Shown here: in pieces, positions 6,013 through 12,109 of the stretch
Layout of the letters: every line of letters begins with the position of its first letter
Numbering within the stretch: the stretch's first letter is position 1
Source: a virus
DNA: 28,669 bases
Virus record (IMG/VR): IMGVR_UViG_3300030202_001703
Span: 1-28,669 of that record
Direction: 5' to 3' (one strand)
The notes under the pieces: model-generated
The model's database searches: none
What the model was told of the DNA's origin: nothing
What the model saw: only the letters and a program-made list of their open reading frames with translations
Made by a program: the position numbers and the translations under genes

Positions 6013-6945
6013 ATGGCTCTTTATAAAGTAACCTCCAAACAAGAGGTGACTGATTATTGTAAAGAAATTTACTCTAATGGTTACACAAAGGGTCTTACTA
6101 CTGGTATCAAACCTTTAGACCCTCACTACACTTTCCGTAAAGGTGAACTAACTATAATGACTGGGTTCGCTAACATCGGAAAAACTACTACACAACTTTT
6201 TTTAATGATGATGGCTTCTAAGCTTTACGATTATAAGTGGCTTATGTATTGTCCTGAGAACGAACCTATCGGTGACTTGATGATAGACATAGCTGAGATG
6301 TATTGTGGTAAGACAGCCGACAAAGAATTTACCGATAGGATTAGTCAAGATAATTATCTAAGAGCTATTGAGTGGGCTTATGAGCATTTTACTGTGCTTA
6401 CATTTGATGAAACACCAACTGTAGATGAGGTGTTAGAGTCGTTTGAAGAGTATTTGCAAGTAGTTGAGATAGATGGTATATCTATAGACCCTCTAAACGA
6501 TTTAAAAGCACCACCAAAGGTAAGTAAATATGATTACTATTATGATGCTTTAAGTAATGTAAGAAGGTTTATTAAAAGGCACAATGTAATGTTTTACTTA
6601 GTGGTTCATCCTGGAACAGCAGCTAACAGAAGAAGAAACGAAGATGGTACTCGACCTGCTCCTAATATGAGTGATGTAGAGTTTGGTGCTATGTTCGGGA
6701 ATAGGGCAGATAACTTTCTTGTATTCCATCGTAACCCACAAAGTGAGAAGTGGAATGTTACTGAGATACACGCACAGAAGATTAAGTTTCAGAAGTTAGT
6801 CGGAGTGCCTACACCTGAACTTACACCTGTCTGTTTGTTTTATTCTTATAGTTTGCGTAGGTTTAGATACCTTAATGAGAACGGAACTTTAATTGATCCG
6901 ATACAAGAGACTATAATCAAAAGACCAACTAACGATATATTTTAA
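6013..6945 (+). CDS. DnaB-like helicase, RecA core only
   Basis: A 310-aa RecA-fold ATPase. TGIKPLDPHYTFRKGELTIM (30-49) leads into the Walker A loop GFANIGKTT (51-59). The Walker B strand is IDGISIDPLNDL (~153-164). An internal HPG (~200) and RADNFLVFHR (~230-240) correspond to the sensor and arginine-finger regions of DnaB/Twinkle-type helicases. The N-terminal primase-binding domain of full DnaB (~450 aa) is missing, as in several phage helicases. It would unwind the fork together with the initiator encoded just upstream. Its last codons lie in the first copy of a 31-bp direct repeat. Confidence 0.8.
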   Translation: MALYKVTSKQEVTDYCKEIYSNGYTKGLTTGIKPLDPHYTFRKGELTIMTGFANIGKTTTQLFLMMMASKLYDYKWLMYCPENEPIGDLMIDIAEMYCGKTADKEFTDRISQDNYLRAIEWAYEHFTVLTFDETPTVDEVLESFEEYLQVVEIDGISIDPLNDLKAPPKVSKYDYYYDALSNVRRFIKRHNVMFYLVVHPGTAANRRRNEDGTRPAPNMSDVEFGAMFGNRADNFLVFHRNPQSEKWNVTEIHAQKIKFQKLVGVPTPELTPVCLFYSYSLRRFRYLNENGTLIDPIQETIIKRPTNDIF

Positions 6946-6949
6946 TTAT
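6919..6949 (+). repeat. 31-bp perfect direct repeat, left copy
   Basis: Begins AAAAGACCAACTAACG and ends TTTTAATTAT. It encodes the helicase C-terminus (KRPTNDIF and stop) and reaches the first two bases of the next start codon. An identical copy lies at 7378-7408, exactly 459 bases downstream. Confidence 0.95.
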
Positions 6950-7391
6950 GAGTTTATACTTAACACCAATATTTCAAAGCGAAGCAAAAGAATTTGTTAA
7001 AAGACATCATAGACACAGTAAGCCACCTGTAGGTAGTATATTTCAAGTAGCAGTAGCTAAAGAAGGTAAGATAGTAGGAGTTGCTATAGTAGGTAGACCA
7101 GTAGCTAGAAACTTACAAGATGGATTTACTTGTGAAGTTATAAGATTAGCAACTGATGGAACTAAAAATGCTTGTAGTAAATTATATTCTGCCTCTTGGA
7201 GAGCAGCTCGAGCCTTGGGGTATAAAAAATTAATAACTTACATATTAGATACAGAACCTGGCACTTCATTAAAAGCAAGTGGTTGGAAGGAAATAGGTTT
7301 AGCAGGAGGTGGAAGTTGGAGTAGACACAGCAGACCTAGAATAGATAAGCATTCATTACAAACCAAAATAAGATTTGAAAAGACCAACTAA
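6948..7391 (+). CDS. XF1762-family GNAT-like acetyltransferase
   Basis: A 147-aa protein. The run HHRHSKPPVGSIFQVAVA, then GVAIVGRPVARNLQDG, EVIRLATDGTKNACSKLY, SASWRAARALGYKKLITYIL and TEPGTSLKASGWKEIG is the pattern of the XF1762 family, a small GNAT-related group found in phages and prophages; the substrate is unknown to me. The gene is bounded by perfect 31-bp direct repeats, and its last residues (KTN and stop) come from the right-hand copy read in a different frame from the helicase. This suggests that it arrived as a discrete cassette between helicase and methyltransferase. Confidence 0.8.
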   Translation: MSLYLTPIFQSEAKEFVKRHHRHSKPPVGSIFQVAVAKEGKIVGVAIVGRPVARNLQDGFTCEVIRLATDGTKNACSKLYSASWRAARALGYKKLITYILDTEPGTSLKASGWKEIGLAGGGSWSRHSRPRIDKHSLQTKIRFEKTN

Positions 7392-7408
7392 CGATATATT
7401 TTAATTAT
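7378..7408 (+). repeat. 31-bp perfect direct repeat, right copy
   Basis: Identical over 31 bases to 6919-6949. It spans the end of the acetyltransferase gene and the 2-base space before the methyltransferase ATG at 7410. Homologous recombination between the copies would delete exactly the acetyltransferase gene and leave both neighbours intact. Confidence 0.95.
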
Positions 7409-7409
7409 T

Positions 7410-8495
7410 ATGCTAAAAGTAGGAACAGATTTTAGTGGTATAGGCTCACCCGAAGCAGCCTTAAGAAGATTAAATTTACCTCACAAAAATGTATTTGCTT
7501 GTGAGATAGATAAGTTTGCTAAACAAAGTTATTTAGAGCTTAACGATCCTGATACATTTTATGAAGATATAACTACTCGTAATCACAGCGAAGTAGAACA
7601 ATTAGATTTGTATGTAGCAGGATTTCCTTGCCAAGCATTTAGTTACGCAGGTAAAAGAAAGGGTTTTGCTGATGAGACAAGAGGTACATTGTTTTTCGAT
7701 GTAGCCGAATTTATCAGAGTAAACCAACCTAATTGTTTTATTTTAGAGAATGTAAGAGGATTAGTTTCTCACGATAAGGGAAGGACATTCCAAACGATTA
7801 CAGACATTTTATCTAATGGTGGTGGAAGTTTAAATGGTCAAGTAGGATTAGATACTATTGATAATGGTTTAGGCTATCACGTTTATTATAAGATACTAAA
7901 CACTAAGAATTTTGGAATACCTCAGAACAGAGAAAGGATATTTATAGTTGGTTTTAAGAACTGGAGAGAGTTTAGATTTCCTAAAGAGTTTCCGTTAGAT
8001 ATAACTTTGAAAGATTTATTAGAGTATGATGTAAATGAGAAGTATTACCTAAGTCAAAAGATGATAGATGGTTTTAATAGACACAAGGAAAGACACGAAG
8101 ATAAAGGGACTGGATTTAAGTGGCAACCTAAAAGTGGTGATGATATAGCTAATTGCCTTAGAGCTAATGCAGCTCTTTGTCCTACTGATAATAGTGTAAT
8201 AGTTCACAACCTACATCCAAGATGTGGCGATCCAAAGAAAGGAGGTACAGGTCATTTAAGTAAGACCGATGGTATTGCATATTGTTTAGATGCAGCTAAT
8301 AGTATTGCTGTTGAGAGAGAGCAAAAGATAAGAAGATTAACTCCACTTGAAACTTGGAGATTACAAGGGTTTACTGACAAGGAGTTTTGGAAGGCTCAAA
8401 AAGTAAATTCAGATACACAGCTTTATAAACAAGCAGGAAACACTATAACAGTTAATGTTATGGTAGAACTATTAAAGAAAATTTACCTAAAATAA
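7410..8495 (+). CDS. dcm: DNA (cytosine-5) methyltransferase
   Basis: A 361-aa enzyme transferring a methyl group from S-adenosylmethionine to C5 of cytosine. Visible motifs: I, DFSGIGS (7-13); IV, GFPCQAFS (71-78, catalytic Cys74); VI, ENVRGL (113-118); VIII, QNRERIF (172-178); then a target-recognition stretch (~225-300) and, near the end, LTPLETWRLQGF and QAGNTITVNV (motifs IX-X). All catalytic motifs are present, so it should be active. No restriction enzyme of known type is adjacent, although a PD-(D/E)XK-like protein lies two genes on. Phages use such orphan enzymes against host restriction or to mark their DNA. Target sequence unknown. Confidence 0.93.
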   Translation: MLKVGTDFSGIGSPEAALRRLNLPHKNVFACEIDKFAKQSYLELNDPDTFYEDITTRNHSEVEQLDLYVAGFPCQAFSYAGKRKGFADETRGTLFFDVAEFIRVNQPNCFILENVRGLVSHDKGRTFQTITDILSNGGGSLNGQVGLDTIDNGLGYHVYYKILNTKNFGIPQNRERIFIVGFKNWREFRFPKEFPLDITLKDLLEYDVNEKYYLSQKMIDGFNRHKERHEDKGTGFKWQPKSGDDIANCLRANAALCPTDNSVIVHNLHPRCGDPKKGGTGHLSKTDGIAYCLDAANSIAVEREQKIRRLTPLETWRLQGFTDKEFWKAQKVNSDTQLYKQAGNTITVNVMVELLKKIYLK

Positions 8496-8505
8496 CCAAA
8501 CTACT

Positions 8506-8841
8506 ATGCCCGACCAAATTACACTAAAAGCAATTAATTTATTGCGAGAAGCCGACCCGAATTTAGACGAGATGAATAGTCTCGATAAGTTTATAGCACA
8601 TCAAAGCGAGGTGATAAAGATGTATAAGCAATTCGAGGGACATCCACAAGCTGAGAAGTTAAAGCCTAGATTAAAGGTGTTCGAGGAAAGTGCGTTAGCA
8701 TTTACTTGGGTACACACACAAATGATGGCTTATAAAAGAGAAAAGCTTTTAGCCAATGCCAATGAAATGGAGATGGCTAATGCTGTTATAGAACTCAAGC
8801 AAGAGTTAGATATATTAACTAAATTAAACAAAAGTGACTGA
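8506..8841 (+). CDS. hypothetical helical protein
   Basis: A 111-aa protein predicted to be helical throughout (LKAINLLREADPNLDEMNSL, then a C-terminal amphipathic helix VIELKQELDILTKLNK). No family recognised. It lies 10 bases after the methyltransferase with AACCAAA in its leader, and overlaps the next gene by 8 bases. It may be an accessory of the nuclease or methyltransferase; this is only context. Confidence 0.65.
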   Translation: MPDQITLKAINLLREADPNLDEMNSLDKFIAHQSEVIKMYKQFEGHPQAEKLKPRLKVFEESALAFTWVHTQMMAYKREKLLANANEMEMANAVIELKQELDILTKLNKSD

Positions 8842-9265
8842 GCAAGAATTAGAATTATTAGACCGATTTTCTTCTAAATATAATATTGATTGTATTCCTA
8901 GTAATGGTCAATTTGATTTTTGGGATTTTACTTACGAATGGAAAGATAAAAAGTATTATTGTGAAATGAAAAAAAGAAATTTTACGTTAGACTTAGCTAA
9001 GAGTAAATATTCTGAAGGTTTAATATTAGAGATGCACAAGTACGAAAGGATATTAAGAAGAACTAAGAATGAAAAAGCTGCACAAGGTTTGTACATTAAC
9101 TTTTTTAGTGATAATACAGCTCTTATATTTAATTTAAACAAAATAAGGATTGATAGTTGGATATGGAAAACAATGCCTGAGACAAGTACTTTTGGAAGAA
9201 AAAACTTTGTTTATAAGTATATTACTTTATTAGAGTATGATAAAGGAAAAGTTTTGTATATTTGA
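8834..9265 (+). CDS. putative PD-(D/E)XK-fold nuclease
   Basis: A 143-aa protein starting at GTG 8834, inside the end of the previous gene. GQFDFWDFTYEWKDKKYY (25-42) followed by CEMKKRN (43-49) gives a candidate core: Asp28 or Asp31, then Glu44-x-Lys46. A helix (EGLILEMHKYERILRR) and a strand (GLYINFFSDNTALIFNL) follow, the expected order for a small PD-(D/E)XK domain. It ends the main early transcription unit, 52 bases before a terminator. It might be a VRR-type or Holliday-junction nuclease, or the nuclease partner of the methyltransferase. Fold assignment is moderate; role unknown. Confidence 0.5.
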   Translation: MTEQELELLDRFSSKYNIDCIPSNGQFDFWDFTYEWKDKKYYCEMKKRNFTLDLAKSKYSEGLILEMHKYERILRRTKNEKAAQGLYINFFSDNTALIFNLNKIRIDSWIWKTMPETSTFGRKNFVYKYITLLEYDKGKVLYI

Positions 9266-9316
9266 GCGTTCTTACGTTTTTTGCATAGTTCGTAAGTTTT
9301 TTGGTTAGAAATAAGG

Positions 9317-9350
9317 AAAGGATGTCTATTTGTAGATGTCCTTTTTTTTT
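9317..9350 (+). terminator. Rho-independent terminator ending the main early operon
   Basis: Stem AAAGGA-TG-TCTA with TAGA-TG-TCCTTT (12 pairs including two G-T wobbles) and loop TTTG, followed by nine T (9342-9350). The loop TTTG doubles as the -33 element of the next promoter. Confidence 0.85.
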
Positions 9351-9359
9351 GTACTTTAG
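9329..9359 (+). promoter_or_regulatory. promoter of the two last rightward genes
   Basis: TTTG (9329-9332) and TACTTTAG (9352-9359, one mismatch to TAnnTTTG) are 19 bases apart, the same spacing as the early promoter at 1939-1969. The predicted start site (~9365) is only a few bases before ATG 9368, so the mRNA would be nearly leaderless. Confidence 0.55.
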
Positions 9360-9367
9360 CGAGTGTT

Positions 9368-9559
9368 ATGGCAAAATTTAAATGCAATAAGTGCGAAGAA
9401 GTTTTAGAGCTATCAAGTTATTCAATTAAGGTAGTTGATGATAAGGCAGTTAGTCCCGAAGCGATTTGTTGCGATGAGTATATGGATCGTATAAAGGAAG
9501 ATAATGGATTTGGAGGTATTATAAAGAAGCCTAACGGAACTGTAAGTGGAAAATTTTAA
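9368..9559 (+). CDS. small zinc-ribbon-like protein
   Basis: A 63-aa protein. FKCNKC (4-9) gives one CxxC pair and AICCDEYM (33-40) a second pair of cysteines, a plausible four-Cys metal site. The pattern resembles small conserved phage proteins with a CxxC start and EYM-x-x-I centre; the function is unknown. It sits alone behind its own candidate promoter, with the MazG-like gene 11 bases downstream. Confidence 0.65.
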   Translation: MAKFKCNKCEEVLELSSYSIKVVDDKAVSPEAICCDEYMDRIKEDNGFGGIIKKPNGTVSGKF

Positions 9560-9570
9560 CCAAAGAAATT

Positions 9571-9864
9571 ATGAGTAGCATAGAAGAACAAGTTTGTTTT
9601 AAGATTTTAAAGCGTTCTGATGTAGGTAAAAAGAAATATGGCACTACGATGGAACGAAAAGATTTAAGTAAGTTAGATTGGCTTAAACACGCTCAAGAAG
9701 AAGCGATGGATTTAGCTGTGTACTTACAAAAGTTAATCGAGCTTGAGGAAAGTAAGCCGTTTCGATACGAGTGGAATATGACTAAGCCTATTGATACTGA
9801 CCACAACAGAAAAATGCTTGACTTGGAGATAGAAAACTTAGGAAAAGAAAAAGAGGACAATTAG
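9571..9864 (+). CDS. MazG-like nucleotide pyrophosphohydrolase-like protein
   Basis: A 97-aa protein. VGKKKYGTTMERKDL (17-31), then WLKHAQEEAMDLAVYLQKL (36-54), is the pattern of small phage MazG-like/dNTP pyrophosphohydrolase proteins, in which EE-x-x-D supplies metal ligands (here Glu42-Glu43 and Asp46). Only one EExxD helix is obvious and the protein is short, so activity is uncertain. Its stop codon lies inside the hairpin of the convergent terminator. The leader contains AACCAAAGAAATT and no Shine-Dalgarno sequence. Confidence 0.6.
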   Translation: MSSIEEQVCFKILKRSDVGKKKYGTTMERKDLSKLDWLKHAQEEAMDLAVYLQKLIELEESKPFRYEWNMTKPIDTDHNRKMLDLEIENLGKEKEDN

Positions 9865-9876
9865 TCCTCTCCTTGT
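9842..9876. terminator. bidirectional terminator between early and late modules
   Basis: A 7-bp stem AGAGGAC (9852-9858) / GTCCTCT (9864-9870) with a 5-nt loop sits where the rightward and leftward operons meet. On the minus strand it is followed by TTTTTCTTTTCC, on the plus strand by the T-rich CCTTGTTCTT. The MazG-like stop codon and the stop of a small minus-strand ORF both fall within the hairpin. Confidence 0.7.
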
Positions 9877-9959
9877 TCTTCTTCAGTAGAATCCACTATC
9901 CAACTTCCGAATATTTCTTGTGCTATCTCTTCGGGTGTTTTTTGCCTTCCTTTATCCAT
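9861..9959 (-). CDS. possible small acidic protein at the end of the late operon
   Basis: A 32-aa ORF (starts MDKGRQKTPEEIAQEIFGSW, then an acidic tail). Its ATG lies inside the endonuclease I gene (37-base overlap, other frame) and its stop falls in the terminator hairpin. The composition and clean fit between last gene and terminator make it plausible, but it is very short and has no recognisable relatives. Confidence 0.3.
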   Translation of the reverse strand: MDKGRQKTPEEIAQEIFGSWIVDSTEEEQGED

Positions 9960-10318
9960 TCTGTAGGTATATATTTGTTAGCCCATTTTATGTTATTCTT
10001 ATCGCACCATTGAGCATAAGTTGTGCGACTATTCTTATTTAACTTATTGTTAGGTCTCATAAACACCATTCGTATATCCAACTCAGGGTGTTGTGCTATT
10101 ACCAGTAACATTTTCTTGCGATCCTTAGAGGTGAACCTTCCCTTTAGTTCAATAATGATTCCGTTTGGGAGTATAATATCAGGAATATATTTTCGCTGTT
10201 CGGAAATCTCGTAGTAAAGATTAATAGTTTCATACTCAAAAGGGATTTTACTTTTATGCAATTTAGAACAAACATCCTCTTCATATTTACTCCTATATCT
10301 ATTGTTGTCTATTTTCAT
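9923..10318 (-). CDS. T7-type endonuclease I (Holliday junction resolvase)
   Basis: A 131-aa nuclease closely resembling phage T7 gp3. RYRSKYEEDVCSKL (7-20) supplies the counterpart of T7 Glu20 (Glu13). YIPDIILPNGIIIELKGRF (44-62) supplies Asp47, Glu57 and Lys59, the full metal-binding set. DRKKMLLVIAQHPELDIRMV (66-85) and the end KWANKYIPTEWIKEG also follow the T7 enzyme. It acts on branched DNA as a dimer, with roles in recombination and clearing junctions before packaging. The start overlaps the HNH gene by 20 bases. It is the last substantial gene of the late operon. Confidence 0.9.
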   Translation of the reverse strand: MKIDNNRYRSKYEEDVCSKLHKSKIPFEYETINLYYEISEQRKYIPDIILPNGIIIELKGRFTSKDRKKMLLVIAQHPELDIRMVFMRPNNKLNKNSRTTYAQWCDKNNIKWANKYIPTEWIKEGKKHPKR

Positions 10319-10595
10319 AATAAGTCTTTTTATTGTGGCAACTGTGACACAAAGGTTGCAGATTAGATTCGTCTAACTCAGCTCCACCTTTCTTAATCGG
10401 TACAATGTGGTCGACTACATCAGCAGGTTTTACCATATCATCGTTTAAACAATGAACGCACAAAGGGTTCTTATCTAATACAACCCTCCTTAACTTTCGC
10501 CAAGCGTACTTTCTGTAGAACGAAGTGTCTCCACCCCAAGACTTGTTTTTCTCAGCCTTAGTTCGTCTATCTCTTGGTTTAGGAAGCCAAGGCAT
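10299..10595 (-). CDS. HNH endonuclease
   Basis: A 98-aa protein with a classic HNH motif: CVHC (46-49), VDHIVPIKKGG (61-71, with the catalytic His63), SNLQPLCHSCHNKKT (78-91, with CxxC 83-86). The two CxxC pairs bind a structural zinc. Small HNH proteins of this type usually sit beside the terminase genes and assist packaging. Here it lies at the far end of the late operon, between holin and endonuclease I. In a circular or concatemeric genome it would still be distant from terS. Confidence 0.88.
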   Translation of the reverse strand: MPWLPKPRDRRTKAEKNKSWGGDTSFYRKYAWRKLRRVVLDKNPLCVHCLNDDMVKPADVVDHIVPIKKGGAELDESNLQPLCHSCHNKKTYYENRQQ

Positions 10596-10604
10596 ATTAT
10601 TATC

Positions 10605-10997
10605 TTACTTAGATTTTGATGAACCACCAAAGAAGAAATCTATGATAGTATTTACCTTACTTGACATAGCACCGAATACTGTACTAATAAAACCTATTTC
10701 GTAATCTGAAAGTTCTAAAGTATTTGTTATAAAACACTTGAACATAAAGTAAGATATAAGGAAATAAGCACAAGTAAAGATGATAGCCAATATCTTTTGT
10801 ATGAAGCTATCGTCCATAAACATTGTTCTAGCACTATCTCTATCTTGAACCTCCAAAGCGAACATATCCTTCTCGTGGTCTTGTATAACTTTCTCAAACT
10901 CATTTTTAAGTTTTAATCGTTCTTCATCAGTTGTTACTACATTGTCTATTATAGTAGAAGCTTGTCCTACTAAATTTTTAATAATATTTTTTATCAT
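10605..10997 (-). CDS. holin, 3TM family
   Basis: A 130-aa membrane protein. A charged N-terminal half with DRDSARTMFMDDS (52-64), then membrane segments at ~66-90 (IQKILAIIFTCAYFLISYFM) and ~98-123 (IGFISTVFGAMSSKVNTIID), and a short basic tail GGSSKSK. This is the layout of the GTA-type/3TM holin family. It would form the lesion in the inner membrane that lets the endolysin out. The start overlaps the endolysin stop by ATGA. Confidence 0.8.
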   Translation of the reverse strand: MIKNIIKNLVGQASTIIDNVVTTDEERLKLKNEFEKVIQDHEKDMFALEVQDRDSARTMFMDDSFIQKILAIIFTCAYFLISYFMFKCFITNTLELSDYEIGFISTVFGAMSSKVNTIIDFFFGGSSKSK

Positions 10998-11461
10998 AAT
11001 GTAATTATATCAGGTGCGAATCTGTATTTAGTATCACCATCTTTATCTTTATAGGCTTCTAATACTTCTCGTCTGTTGTTAGATTTTTTTAGAGATATAT
11101 GAATCCAAGAGAAATCAAATTCATTTATCATTTGGTCGAACTCGACTGCATTGTCTATAATCCAGTCGTAAACTTCTTTATTACACATTTGACCTTCCTT
11201 CCAAAATTGTATATCAAGTGCTTCGCCTTTACAATGCTGTGACTTAGTGCTTCCACCAATAGCACGATTGAGTTCCTTGTTGCGATAACCACTACTAATC
11301 CTGATAGGACCAAGATGGTTACGAAGAGGCTGTAAAATATTTGTAATAAGTCTTTGGATATTTTCCAAGTCTTTTTTTGTCGGTTCATTATCTATTCCAA
11401 GTCTTTTGGCTGTGTTACTTCGAGTAATCTCTGATAACACAAAGTTTTTACTTAGTCTCAT
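10994..11461 (-). CDS. endolysin, M15A-type peptidase
   Basis: A 155-aa zinc peptidase predicted to cleave peptide cross-links of peptidoglycan. The zinc site is intact: SQHCKGEALDIQF (74-86) gives His76 and Asp83, and WIHIS (119-123) gives His121. ISSGYRNKELNRAIGG (55-70) is the conserved substrate-side motif. No signal peptide, so export would depend on the holin encoded next. The 4-base ATGA overlaps on both sides tie it into the lysis cassette. Confidence 0.88.
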   Translation of the reverse strand: MRLSKNFVLSEITRSNTAKRLGIDNEPTKKDLENIQRLITNILQPLRNHLGPIRISSGYRNKELNRAIGGSTKSQHCKGEALDIQFWKEGQMCNKEVYDWIIDNAVEFDQMINEFDFSWIHISLKKSNNRREVLEAYKDKDGDTKYRFAPDIITL

Positions 11462-11799
11462 TGCTCACTTTTTGCTTGTTTAATTTCTAAATCTTTAACT
11501 ACTTTGCGTAGATTATCTACTTCTTTTTGTAGATAGTTTATTTTTAAATCTTGTTTAGCATCATCAGGTAAAGCACCCATCTCACCTCTAGGCCATTTAA
11601 CTCTAAACTCGTGGTTAAGTGCTACATCATCTTGCATACGCATAACATCTAACTGTAATTGAGAAATTTCCGCAGTCAATGTAAACCATATACCTGCAAG
11701 AGAAATAATACCCGCTACAATACCTATCAAACTTTTTACATCTAAATGAATCTTAGAGCTTTCATTTAAATCAAAAGTATCTTGCACCTCTTTACTCAT
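11458..11799 (-). CDS. membrane-anchored coiled-coil protein, lysis region
   Basis: A 113-aa protein. One membrane segment at ~22-43 (VKSLIGIVAGIISLAGIWF) is followed by a long heptad-rich region (~45-110, ending YLQKEVDNLRKVVKDLEIKQ). The topology is compatible with a bitopic lysis accessory or spanin-like protein, but there is no lipobox and no family match. It overlaps both neighbours by ATGA, so it is translated with the lysis genes. The second coiled-coil membrane protein upstream may be its partner. Confidence 0.65.
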   Translation of the reverse strand: MSKEVQDTFDLNESSKIHLDVKSLIGIVAGIISLAGIWFTLTAEISQLQLDVMRMQDDVALNHEFRVKWPRGEMGALPDDAKQDLKINYLQKEVDNLRKVVKDLEIKQAKSEQ

Positions 11800-12023
11800 T
11801 TTTCTTTGATTTGATTAGCAGCTAACAATAATTCTATCTTGTGTAACTTAGTCGATATATCTGCTAAGATAGTCTTTAATTCATTATCAGACTGCTCTAA
11901 GTGATATACCCTAGAAGAAAGTTTAGTTACTTTAGTTTGTAGATTAGTCCAAACACCTACACCAGTTGAGAGTAATACAACTATTGATATTATCAACTCT
12001 ATTAATCCTATTGTTACTTGCAT
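11796..12023 (-). CDS. small membrane-anchored coiled-coil protein
   Basis: A 75-aa protein from the ATG at 12023. An in-frame TTG at 12098 would add 25 residues, but those lie in the intergenic hairpin region and are less credible. Residues ~2-24 (VTIGLIELIISIVVLLSTG) form one membrane helix, followed by a heptad-rich stretch to the end (KLSSRVYHLEQSDNELKTIL). Function unknown. It is paired with the next gene, which has the same plan, and opens the lysis cassette. Confidence 0.6.
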   Translation of the reverse strand: MQVTIGLIELIISIVVLLSTGVGVWTNLQTKVTKLSSRVYHLEQSDNELKTILADISTKLHKIELLLAANQIKEK

Positions 12024-12043
12024 TACTTTATTTTGTTTTATAT

Positions 12044-12107
12044 AAAGGGAGTGAAAGTAGTCTATCGAAAAGGTAGCGAAAAGATACACTGCAATCAACC
12101 TCCCTTT
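12044..12107. repeat. long-loop inverted repeat before the lysis cassette
   Basis: Arms AAAGGGAG (12044-12051) and CTCCCTTT (12100-12107) pair perfectly around a 48-nt loop that contains a smaller hairpin (CTATC GAAAA GGTAG, 12062-12076). On the plus strand a T run follows; on the minus strand, the direction of the late operon, only TATATAAAAC follows. It may slow transcription or set an RNA processing site between tail and lysis genes. Confidence 0.45.
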
Positions 12108-12109
12108 TT

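Noticed and set aside
12024-12098. 25-residue N-terminal extension of the small coiled-coil protein from TTG 12098
   Set aside because: It would read through the intergenic hairpin, uses a TTG, and places a second odd hydrophobic stretch before a perfectly good ATG and membrane helix.
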